Of a DNA stretch of 64,000 nt, positions 7,164-15,027 are shown in pieces (position 1 is the first letter of the stretch; every line of letters begins with the position of its first letter). The stretch is from Pseudoalteromonas luteoviolacea. GTDB taxonomy: Bacteria; Pseudomonadota; Gammaproteobacteria; Enterobacterales; Alteromonadaceae. The notes beneath the pieces were generated by a model. It ran no database searches and had not been told where the DNA came from. It saw only the letters and a program-made list of their open reading frames with translations. A program made the translations under genes and the position numbers. The DNA lies in assembly GCF_001696455.1 (NCBI RefSeq), contig NZ_MAUJ01000008.1, positions 210,823 to 274,822 on the forward strand, read 5' to 3'.

Positions 7164-9194
7164 ATGTTTGAAAACTTATCTCTTCGTAAAAAAATTCTCA
7201 TATTAATCGGCGGTACAATCTCTGTGCTTCTGATTCTGGCCTCCACGTACTTTGTTAATCATATTGCAACAATCTCTCGTCAAGGTATTGAACGTGAAGC
7301 GCAGAGCTATTTGTATTCAGAAAAACTCTCAATGGAGTCATTTTTCGCCCAATACGGTAAGGTAGTAGAAACCTTTGTCACCAACCCGCACAACATTAAC
7401 TGGTTCGATAATTACAGTGTACGTGAAAGAGACTTAACCAATGACAAAGGCTATGATGAGGTAAACGAGGACTTCATTCGTATTAGTAAAAGTGACGAAA
7501 ATATTCTTTCGGCCTTTATGGCATCGGCACGTACCGGTGAATATTTTAAAGAAAATGAGCGCACGTCAAATTTCGCCGATGGCCGTCCTTACCACGCTTA
7601 CAAACGCCCTTGGTGGCAAGATGCCCTTAGTCATGGCAAGCTTTATGTTGGTGCGCTTTCAGTGGATATCAATACCGGTGACGTGTCTGCCGTGGTACAG
7701 CAGCCTATTTATAACAAACAAGGTGAACTGGTTGCAGTCGGCGGAGTTGATTTACAAATCAACCGGATCAGCGCCATGGTTGAAGAAATTCAGTTTGATG
7801 GAGAAGGCTATGGATTCCTGCTCGATCACGACTTAAAAGTAGTACACCTTTCAAAACGCACGGGCCATTCTTTGTCAACGACTGACTCTGGACCAAAAGG
7901 TAAAGAAGGGTTAGCAGGCTTAGAGCAACAGTTTCAGGACACATCAGGTTTTAGTGAGTTAACGCGCTCCATCAGTAACCAAGACTCCGGTACTGCTGTT
8001 GTCACGCTAAAAGGTCAGGATTACTACGTTGTGTTTAATAGCGTCAAATTAGATACCCCCGTGCTTGATTGGCATGTGGGTATTTTAATCCCTGTGAGCT
8101 TAATTGATGAACCAGTGGACAATGCCGTCACCAGCACAGTAACTGCCGTGATCATTATCCTGAGCATCATCGTTGCCATGATACTTGTTGCCGCACAGAT
8201 GATCACTCGCCCTATCATTACACTAACCGACGCCATGCGTGACATTGCAACAGGTGAAGGCGACCTTACTCGTCGAATCAACATAGACAGCAAAGATGAG
8301 GTGGGCCAGCTTGCCATGCACATGAACACCTTCATTGATAAATTGCGCGCCATGATGATCGATACAGCAGCACAGGCTGAACAACTGAGCGGGGCCTCTG
8401 CTCAGTTGCGAGATGTTTCGAACAATACCAATACAGAAATCCAACAAGAGAAAGAGCAAGTTGATAGCGTATCTGCCGCAGTCACAGAGATGGCAGCGAC
8501 TGTCACCGAGATATCTCGAAATGCACACGAAACTAACCGTGCATCAGATTTAGTACAGAGTATGACGAACGATGGTGCGGATCGCTCCAGCCAAGCACAA
8601 GAAGTGATGACAGAGCTAGCAAGCCACATAGGTGAAGCGGCAAAAGTGGTTGAGGGCCTAGAGCAAGAAACCAGTAACATCGGTGCGGTTATAGACGTTA
8701 TCAATGGTATTGCAGAGCAAACTAACCTCCTTGCGCTTAACGCCGCTATTGAAGCCGCTAGAGCGGGTGAACAAGGTCGAGGCTTCGCGGTTGTGGCCGA
8801 TGAAGTGAGAAGCCTAGCAAGTCGTACCCAAGAGTCGACGGATGATATTCGCAATATGATCTCCAAGCTGCAACAAATTGCACAACAGGCATCGACCATG
8901 ATGCAGCAAGGCCAAGAGCGCGCACAAAGCTCTGTTGAACAAACACAAGAGGTACTGGATGCACTTCGCAATATCACAGAGTCCGTCAATACGGTGCAAG
9001 ATCAAAGCCATCAGATTGCGACCTCAACGGAAGAGCAAACCGTTGTTGCAGAAGACATCAATAATAGCTTAAATGCTATTAACGACTTGGTGAATAGCAC
9101 CGCCAACCATGCCCACCTTTTAGCTGATGAGGCTCGAGATCTCAATGACTTGGCTAAAGCGTTGAACGCAACGGTTAATCAATTTAAATTGTAA
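7164..9194 (+). CDS. methyl-accepting chemotaxis protein with dCache-type sensor
   Basis: 676 residues in the classic chemoreceptor order: membrane segment ~10-32, a ~280-residue periplasmic domain of double-Cache type (with RPYHAYKRPWW and VGGVDLQI blocks typical of Cache ligand pockets), a second membrane segment ~322-345, HAMP, and a long cytoplasmic coiled coil. The signalling tip reads AEQTNLLALNAAIEAARAGE (within ~515-560), which contacts CheA and CheW. The ligand is unknown; dCache domains usually bind amino acids, organic acids or amines. No C-terminal CheR-docking pentapeptide is present. Probably monocistronic; a second receptor gene follows 348 bp later. Confidence 0.93.
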   Translation: MFENLSLRKKILILIGGTISVLLILASTYFVNHIATISRQGIEREAQSYLYSEKLSMESFFAQYGKVVETFVTNPHNINWFDNYSVRERDLTNDKGYDEVNEDFIRISKSDENILSAFMASARTGEYFKENERTSNFADGRPYHAYKRPWWQDALSHGKLYVGALSVDINTGDVSAVVQQPIYNKQGELVAVGGVDLQINRISAMVEEIQFDGEGYGFLLDHDLKVVHLSKRTGHSLSTTDSGPKGKEGLAGLEQQFQDTSGFSELTRSISNQDSGTAVVTLKGQDYYVVFNSVKLDTPVLDWHVGILIPVSLIDEPVDNAVTSTVTAVIIILSIIVAMILVAAQMITRPIITLTDAMRDIATGEGDLTRRINIDSKDEVGQLAMHMNTFIDKLRAMMIDTAAQAEQLSGASAQLRDVSNNTNTEIQQEKEQVDSVSAAVTEMAATVTEISRNAHETNRASDLVQSMTNDGADRSSQAQEVMTELASHIGEAAKVVEGLEQETSNIGAVIDVINGIAEQTNLLALNAAIEAARAGEQGRGFAVVADEVRSLASRTQESTDDIRNMISKLQQIAQQASTMMQQGQERAQSSVEQTQEVLDALRNITESVNTVQDQSHQIATSTEEQTVVAEDINNSLNAINDLVNSTANHAHLLADEARDLNDLAKALNATVNQFKL

Positions 9195-9542
9195 TACAGT
9201 GGGCGTGCGGCATAGCGCTGCACGCTCAGGCCTCCCCTCTCACAAACCACTCATCAAATTATCTTCACCTGAGATAAAAACAAAGCGTACAATAATCCAC
9301 CATGACGATGTGTTAATTGGTCATCGCCAAGTAAAAACACCTTAACTATCAGGTGCTAAACGAAAAGTTAAAACTATTGATTAGAGTCAAATAATTTCAT
9401 CTTCATTTCGCCAATTGGGTATTTTTTTTCACCTGATAAATAATATGATCCTATTGCAATATTTACACTAAACTATTCATAGGAAAGCCTACTTTCCTCC
9501 TGGTCTTTCATCAACAGCTTAACTCAAACATAAGGCTTTTAA
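9195..9542. other. intergenic region between two chemoreceptor genes
   Basis: No gene seen. A GCGTGC/GCACGC hairpin (9203-9225) follows the first receptor without a U-tract. The rest is AT-rich and should hold the promoter of the second receptor; I could not find a convincing flagellar sigma-28 or sigma-70 pair. AAGG at 9533-9536 serves as its ribosome-binding site. Confidence 0.5.
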
Positions 9543-11474
9543 ATGGTTAAAAATTGGCGGCTGAACCAACAGCTTAATAGCGCTTTCGGCGTGATGATTT
9601 TTATGATGCTAATCCTCTCTATTGTTGCATATTGGGGTTTAAGTTCTGGGTACACAAATTTCGTCGAATATCGTACAAAAGCAAGAGACAACACCTTAGC
9701 TGGTCGTATTCAGGCGAACTTACTTGAAGTGAGGTTACAAGCTGGTAAATATCTAAAACATCAAAGCCCAACGGCTATTAATCAGTTTAATCAACGTTTG
9801 GCGCTACTTGAACAGTTGATGGCACAAGCACAAAAGCAATTTCAAGACCCTGCACAATTACAAGTGATTGAGCGTAGCCAACAACAAGTGGAACGATACA
9901 AAAAAAGCTTTCATAATATCGTGTCGCTATACGAGCGTCGTCACCAGCTAGTCAATGACGTCTTGAATGTCCGAGGCCCACAATTAGATAATATACTCAG
10001 TAATATGATCCGCGATTCGCAGTCATTAGCTGACATACGAAATATAAGTACGCTGCGGGGTCTATTACAGCAAGGCCGTCTATCGACAAATAAATTTCTA
10101 GTGACCAATGCACAAAAAGACTTTCAGGTTGCCAAGCAAAGTTTTGACACCTTAAGCACGCAATTTCAAAAATCTTTAGGGCAGCGCTCAACACAAGCTA
10201 CTGCTGAATTTGAGCAAGCACTCAAGGCCTATCAAGATGGCCAGGAAGCGGTTTATCAAGTGATAACAGAGCGCAATCAGCAGATCTCACAAGTGTTAGA
10301 TACCATAGGTCCAAAGGTCGCCACCCAATTAGAAAACATTAAACTGGACATCAAAGCAGTGCAAGATCAGCTAGGTCCAGTCGTGCAATCTGCTAGCGCT
10401 AACTCTAAATTTACCGTTGTCGCCTTTGCCAGCTTGATTATCTTGCTCGGCATTTTTTTTAGTTGGTATATCAGCAAAATTATTAAACTCCCAATTGGCG
10501 GGGAACCACGGGAAATAGAAGCGATAGCCAGAAAGATTGCCGCTGGCGATTTGACTGTGCAGTTCAATCATCACGCTAACAGCACAGGCATTTATCAAGC
10601 CATGGCCAGCATGGTTCAAAATTTGCGAGAATTCATTGAGCAAATCCACCAATCAACTGACACGCTTGCTGGTACATCTCAAACAATGAGTGCGATTACG
10701 ACACAAGCTAAACATGGTGCAGAACAGCAAATGGCGCAGCTTGAATACACAGACAGAGCCATGGATGAAATGACAGAAACCGTTTCAGAAATTACGCGTA
10801 GCACCCAGTCAGCCGCTGATACTGCCACCTCAACAGAACAGACTTCACAACAAGGGTTACAGGCCGTTGCTGAAACACGCAGCGCAATTTCAACGCTCAA
10901 AGAAGACATCAATAATGTCAGCCTTACCATCTCAAGCTTGGCAGAGGAGACCCAATCCGTGGGGTCAATTTTAGACGTCATTAGAGGCATAGCCGATCAG
11001 ACTAACTTACTTGCTCTCAATGCCGCCATAGAAGCTGCTCGAGCTGGTGAGCAAGGACGTGGCTTTGCCGTTGTTGCAGATGAAGTACGTAGCCTAGCAA
11101 GTCGCACGCAACAAAGTACCGAAGAAATTCAAGCCATGATTTCGCGCTTACAACAGGAAGCCAAACGCTCTGTTGAATTGATGAGCAATAACGTTAATAA
11201 CGCGGAGATCACAGCTCAGCGTGTACATGAAACAGGTCAAACACTGGAACATGTCTCTGATTCAGTCGTCTCTATTCGAGATATGAGTATTCAAATAGCC
11301 AGCGCGACTGAGCAACAAAATGCCGTTACTCAACAGATTTCTGAGGGGGTCAGAGAAGTGACCAATACAGCCAAAGAAACAGCCCAAGGCGCTGAAAGGT
11401 CTTCAAGAGATGCCGCGCAACTAGCCAAACTGGCTGAGGAATTAGCCACAACAGCCAAGCGTTATCAACTTTAG
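9543..11474 (+). CDS. methyl-accepting chemotaxis protein with helical bimodular (HBM-like) sensor
   Basis: 643 residues. A membrane segment (~14-35) is followed by a ~250-residue all-helical, Gln-rich periplasmic domain, a second membrane segment (~292-312), HAMP (~313-365) and the signalling hairpin with DQTNLLALNAAIEAARAGEQ. The helical periplasmic domain, with its repeated R/Q-rich amphipathic helices, resembles HBM sensors such as the TCA-cycle-intermediate receptor McpS of Pseudomonas. That assignment is from appearance only. The signalling domain is of the same class as the preceding receptor, while the sensor regions differ entirely, so the pair is not a simple recent duplication. An inverted repeat follows the stop codon. 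Confidence 0.88.
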   Translation: MVKNWRLNQQLNSAFGVMIFMMLILSIVAYWGLSSGYTNFVEYRTKARDNTLAGRIQANLLEVRLQAGKYLKHQSPTAINQFNQRLALLEQLMAQAQKQFQDPAQLQVIERSQQQVERYKKSFHNIVSLYERRHQLVNDVLNVRGPQLDNILSNMIRDSQSLADIRNISTLRGLLQQGRLSTNKFLVTNAQKDFQVAKQSFDTLSTQFQKSLGQRSTQATAEFEQALKAYQDGQEAVYQVITERNQQISQVLDTIGPKVATQLENIKLDIKAVQDQLGPVVQSASANSKFTVVAFASLIILLGIFFSWYISKIIKLPIGGEPREIEAIARKIAAGDLTVQFNHHANSTGIYQAMASMVQNLREFIEQIHQSTDTLAGTSQTMSAITTQAKHGAEQQMAQLEYTDRAMDEMTETVSEITRSTQSAADTATSTEQTSQQGLQAVAETRSAISTLKEDINNVSLTISSLAEETQSVGSILDVIRGIADQTNLLALNAAIEAARAGEQGRGFAVVADEVRSLASRTQQSTEEIQAMISRLQQEAKRSVELMSNNVNNAEITAQRVHETGQTLEHVSDSVVSIRDMSIQIASATEQQNAVTQQISEGVREVTNTAKETAQGAERSSRDAAQLAKLAEELATTAKRYQL

Positions 11475-11484
11475 AATAGTTTCT

Positions 11485-11515
11485 GCAAATGTAAGGTAAC
11501 TTGCCTTACATTTGC
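11485..11515 (+). terminator. perfect 12-bp stem hairpin after the second chemoreceptor
   Basis: GCAAATGTAAGG and CCTTACATTTGC flank a 7-nt loop, 10 bp after the receptor stop. There is no U-tract. It shares the GCAAATG/CATTTGC arm with the hairpin that follows hemN. Confidence 0.6.
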
Positions 11516-11530
11516 CTACTAATCGCCCAC

Positions 11531-11572
11531 TTGAGTCAGATCAAACTTTACATTGGCCCACACAATTATAAT
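11531..11572 (+). promoter_or_regulatory. FNR-dependent class II promoter of hemN
   Basis: TTGAG-TCAG-ATCAA (11531-11544) matches the FNR box TTGAT-N4-ATCAA with one change, and a perfect TATAAT -10 box lies at 11567-11572. The inferred transcription start (~11579) places the FNR-site centre at -41.5, the class II position. Expression of hemN should therefore rise under oxygen limitation. Confidence 0.85.
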
Positions 11573-11603
11573 TCAAGGTGTGTCATTGAATTTGAGTGCG
11601 ATC

Positions 11604-12974
11604 GTGATTAAATTACCTCTTTGGGAAAACTCCCTTATCAAGAAATATAATATTTCTGGCCCCAGATATACATCTTATCCAACCGCCTTATCATTAGCAT
11701 CAGGGTATGATCAGCAAGCGTTAACAGAAGCTGTCGACAGTTCTAAAAGTCGATCTTTGTCTCTGTATATCCATATCCCGTTTTGCCATCAGCTTTGTTA
11801 TTACTGCGGTTGCAACAAGATAATCACCCGCCATCAATCTAAAGCGGATGTGTATTTAGATCACTTGTGTGCAGAGATTGAAGCCCAAGCCGCACTGTTT
11901 AAAGCATATCGCGTGGAGCAGCTCCATCTTGGAGGCGGCACACCGACATTTCTCACAGCAGAGCAAATGACGCGCTTAATCGATACCATTGAACAGCATT
12001 TTACATTTTCTGAAAATGCGCAACGCGGCATAGAGATTGATCCAAGGTCACTGGCAGACAACATGTTGGTTACGTTAAGAGACTTACGCTTCAACAGAGT
12101 ATCCTTTGGTGTTCAAGATTTTAATGATCAGGTTCAAGCGGCAGTAAATCGCCCACAACAAATAGACGAAGTACTCGATATATTACTGCAGGCTCGCACA
12201 TTGGGGTTCAAGTCAATCAACATGGATATGATTTATGGCCTGCCACATCAGTCGCCCGAGAGCTATCAAGAGACCATCACGCAACTGATAGAGCTATCAC
12301 CTGATAGAGTCTCTCTGTTCAATTACGCCCATTTACCAGACCGATTTGCTGCTCAGCGCAAACTGAAAGAACAAGATATGCCTTCTGCTGAACAAAAGCT
12401 GCAGATTTTCAAAAATGCACTAGAGCAAATGACAGAGGCAGGCTACCAGTATATTGGTATGGATCATTTTGCTAAGCACGATGATGAACTTGCCATTGCA
12501 CAGCGTGAGAACCATTTACACCGTAACTTTCAGGGTTATACCACACATGGAAATTGTGATTTATTGGGACTCGGTGTTTCTTCTATCTCACAAATAGGTA
12601 ATGCGATACTGCAAAATGAAAAAGACTTAAAAACCTATTACGCTGCCATCACCGATCAGCGAAGTGCTATCTGTAAAGGTGTCACACTCACGCAGGACGA
12701 TGAGATAAGAGCGCAAGTTATCAAACAATTGATTTGCCATTTTGAGTTAGACAAATCAGGCATTAGTCACGCATTTAATATTGACTTTGATGCCTACTTC
12801 GCAGATTCATTACAGTCATTACAACCGCTCATTGATGATGGGCTCGTGGTCAATGAGAATGACACCATCACGGTGACGGCTCGTGGAACCTTATTCATCC
12901 GTATTATATGTATGAGCTTTGATGCATACTTACAACAACAGATCAAAAATACACGCTTCTCACGCGTTATTTAG
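11604..12974 (+). CDS. hemN: oxygen-independent coproporphyrinogen III oxidase (radical SAM)
   Basis: Converts coproporphyrinogen III to protoporphyrinogen IX without oxygen, in the cytoplasm. The radical-SAM cluster motif is IPFCHQLCYYCGCNK (CxxxCxxC), followed by HLGGGTPTFL. YNISGPRYTSYPTAL at the N-terminus is the HemN hallmark. The reading frame is open from a TTG at 11553, but that lies upstream of the inferred transcription start (~11579). GTG 11604 gives 456 residues, nearly the same as E. coli HemN (457). TTG 11586, with AAGGTG five bases before it, is an alternative. The gene is flanked by two related hairpins. Confidence 0.93.
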   Translation: MIKLPLWENSLIKKYNISGPRYTSYPTALSLASGYDQQALTEAVDSSKSRSLSLYIHIPFCHQLCYYCGCNKIITRHQSKADVYLDHLCAEIEAQAALFKAYRVEQLHLGGGTPTFLTAEQMTRLIDTIEQHFTFSENAQRGIEIDPRSLADNMLVTLRDLRFNRVSFGVQDFNDQVQAAVNRPQQIDEVLDILLQARTLGFKSINMDMIYGLPHQSPESYQETITQLIELSPDRVSLFNYAHLPDRFAAQRKLKEQDMPSAEQKLQIFKNALEQMTEAGYQYIGMDHFAKHDDELAIAQRENHLHRNFQGYTTHGNCDLLGLGVSSISQIGNAILQNEKDLKTYYAAITDQRSAICKGVTLTQDDEIRAQVIKQLICHFELDKSGISHAFNIDFDAYFADSLQSLQPLIDDGLVVNENDTITVTARGTLFIRIICMSFDAYLQQQIKNTRFSRVI

Positions 12975-12980
12975 ATTGGC

Positions 12981-13008
12981 ACTGCAAATGGTCAACTCCA
13001 TTTGCAGT
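12981..13008 (+). terminator. perfect 11-bp stem hairpin after hemN
   Basis: ACTGCAAATGG and CCATTTGCAGT flank a 6-nt loop immediately after the hemN stop. No U-tract follows. Confidence 0.6.
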
Positions 13009-13405
13009 AACCCATTTACACACTAGACATATACTTAATCGTATATTGCGCACTTTGATTCTGGGTACGTATATATAGATACCACGTCCTTAAAATAAAT
13101 TTCATTTACAAAATCGTTATGAACGCCACAAATTCATTTTAATAAAGCTAATAAAATTCTATAAATCGTCCAATTTAAAGCATTACGCCACTGATAATAA
13201 AAGATATGTTCTAACCATTAGTATCTCTTAATGAGAAATTTATAATGATATAAAACATCATTATTCATAAGTTTCAAACAACGAAAAGTCACAAAAAATA
13301 AACAGTATTGACACATTAACCAAACTTAAAATAAAGTGCTTTTTGTTCAATTTCTGAACACAGGAATTACGTTCCTAATTTTGAAAATAACAAAAAGGAT
13401 TTATT
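13009..13405. other. AT-rich intergenic region upstream of a secreted-protein gene
   Basis: About 400 bp of strongly AT-rich sequence without a supported gene. A TTGACA -35-like hexamer near 13307 could belong to the promoter of the gene starting at 13406, whose AAGGA ribosome-binding site is clear. The AT-richness contrasts with the neighbouring genes and fits an acquired patch. Confidence 0.4.
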
Positions 13406-14209
13406 ATGAAAAAACTAGCTGCAATTGCGTTTGCACTCTGTACTCTTGGCAGTTATGCGTCGAATGCAAACGAGGGTATCACAGTTCAAAGTGAAGATTA
13501 CGGAGTGAGTGGACACTTCGAAACAACCCTCAATGTAAGTTCACTTAAAAAAACGATATCTAACAAAGATAATACCGTTAAATTTAGCCTCTCAGATGAC
13601 CTAAATAACCAAATAAGTAGTTCCATTACGTTTAATGGCAATACCTTCAATTTAAAACTAGATAATGTAAATAAAACGGTTGATATTTCTGGTTTTGACA
13701 TTAATAACAAAAAGCTGGTTAATAGTGAAAAGCTGAAAAGTACATTAACCAGTATTTTTCGCGATTCTCAAAATCATGTCGAAGCTATTATGAACGCACA
13801 AACCAAACTAGACACAGATTCAAAAATCGTATTATTTAAGTTTTTTGAATTCCTTTCGACTTACCCTGTTGGCATGCCTCTAGAACAATCAATTGAACAA
13901 GACTTTTCGGCACAAGGCTGGACTGATCTTTGCCCCTATATGGGCAAGTACAAAACGGCCATTTGGGATGTCACTTATGTTGGCGTAAAGACCAAGCGTT
14001 ATAAAGTAGGTGGCCACGGTTTCTGTGCCGCGCGTTGTGGTGCTGGTTGCCCAATGTTTGGCGATGGTCAATACACACAAGATTGTTTAAATCACGATGC
14101 TTGCGCAGACGTGGAAGGTGAACAATTAGGCGTTTGTGGCGACGAGTGGACATCAGCCTCTGATGATTTCTGGTTCTCACCAGATTGTACAACTCCACCA
14201 TCAAGCTAA
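13406..14209 (+). CDS. secreted Cys-rich protein, phospholipase-A2-like C-terminus
   Basis: 267 residues with a clear Sec signal peptide (MKKLAAIAFALCTLGSYASNA). Residues ~25-160 are polar, Asn/Lys/Ser-rich and unrecognised. The C-terminal ~100 residues contain eight or so cysteines around CAARCGAGCP and TQDCLNHDACAD. The CxxHDxC element resembles the active-site HD of small secreted phospholipases A2 (for example bacterial CNRHDFC), in which the His-Asp pair and flanking disulfides are essential. The calcium loop is not obvious, so enzymatic function is a hypothesis. A good AAGGA site supports the start. Lower GC than its neighbours suggests transfer. Confidence 0.6.
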   Translation: MKKLAAIAFALCTLGSYASNANEGITVQSEDYGVSGHFETTLNVSSLKKTISNKDNTVKFSLSDDLNNQISSSITFNGNTFNLKLDNVNKTVDISGFDINNKKLVNSEKLKSTLTSIFRDSQNHVEAIMNAQTKLDTDSKIVLFKFFEFLSTYPVGMPLEQSIEQDFSAQGWTDLCPYMGKYKTAIWDVTYVGVKTKRYKVGGHGFCAARCGAGCPMFGDGQYTQDCLNHDACADVEGEQLGVCGDEWTSASDDFWFSPDCTTPPSS

Positions 14210-14220
14210 TTGATCTCGAT

Positions 14221-14249
14221 GGGAAAGTGAGCACGTTTCTTACTTTCCC
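14221..14249 (+). terminator. hairpin after the Cys-rich secreted protein gene
   Basis: GGGAAAGTGAG and CTTACTTTCCC form an 11-bp stem (one G-U pair) with a 7-nt loop, 11 bp after the stop. A weak T-containing tail follows. Confidence 0.55.
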
Positions 14250-14337
14250 TCATGATTGCTCATGACGTGTCGATAGACTTGATCTCTTGTTACCCCTATC
14301 AGACAATGGACATATAAAGTAAACAAGGATGACATAT

Positions 14338-14631
14338 ATGCTTAGCCAAAGACGGCTATTAGCCTTATCTATCATGATGGCATGTATAGCCATCGCCCCA
14401 TTGGTTGCAATTTTGATAGCTGAATTCGTGTCCAGCCAATTAGATTGTATTGTCAATGAACGCAGTGATACGCCCTGCGAGTTGCTGGGTACTGACATTA
14501 CTATGCTACTGGCCAGTTTTTATGTGAGTGGTTGGGCAAGCTTCATTACATTACCTTTAGCAGGTGGCCTTGCTGCACTACTGTACTTAAAGTACCTAGA
14601 TAAGAAACTCATGAACAATGAATCGCAGTGA
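14338..14631 (+). CDS. small two-helix membrane protein, function unknown
   Basis: 97 residues from ATG 14338, chosen because AAGGA (14325-14329) sits eight bases ahead of it; an ATG at 14329 would overlap that site. Two hydrophobic helices (~8-28 and ~48-80) flank a short loop with two cysteines (LDCIVNE and TPCELLG), which may be periplasmic and disulfide-bonded. The C-terminus is basic then acidic (LKYLDKKLMNNESQ). Not recognised as any family. Confidence 0.5.
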   Translation: MLSQRRLLALSIMMACIAIAPLVAILIAEFVSSQLDCIVNERSDTPCELLGTDITMLLASFYVSGWASFITLPLAGGLAALLYLKYLDKKLMNNESQ

Positions 14632-14958
14632 CACTTTCACCTGAATGTTCACAAGCCATTACTTGAGGACAGTGCCTATACTTTAAATATTAAGAGAGGC
14701 GCACCAAACCTCAAACTGAGCGCGGCAATTTACACTTTCTGACCCCCAATTTTAGCTACTTTGATAAAGCAAAATGCCACAGCGTAGGCCGCTCATTATT
14801 TATGACTCAGTAATCATAAATGGACCGAGTTTGCACCCGTGGCAACGCAGGTTTCTGTAAAAAATACTTTTTATTTTCAAGAATGGCCTTTTAATTACAA
14901 GTACAACCAACGATAAAGCGATCAACGCATAGGTTGAATTTCACTCGCATGATAAAAA
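14632..14958. other. intergenic region, no gene seen
   Basis: Roughly 330 bp with no supported gene. It contains an inverted repeat ATTTATGA/TCATAAAT (14798-14821, 8-nt loop) of unknown role. Confidence 0.4.
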
Positions 14959-14988
14959 GTAAAGCCCCGATTATCATCGAGGCTTTAC
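14959..14988 (-). terminator. terminator of the discoidin/fibrinogen-domain gene
   Basis: A 12-bp stem (GTAAAGCC.CGA, one mismatch) with a 6-nt loop is followed on the minus strand by a U-tract (the five As at 14954-14958). It lies 39 bp past the stop codon at 15028. Confidence 0.75.
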
Positions 14989-15027
14989 GTCAATCTTGCC
15001 GATTTTTTGGTTTCATTATCACACTGA

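Noticed and set aside
8402..8989. Long minus-strand open frame inside the first chemoreceptor gene
   Set aside because: It is a Ser/Ala/Cys-rich shadow of the coiled-coil coding strand, without family resemblance or ribosome-binding site.
14798..14821. Inverted repeat as an insertion-sequence end
   Set aside because: No second end, transposase remnant or target duplication was seen.
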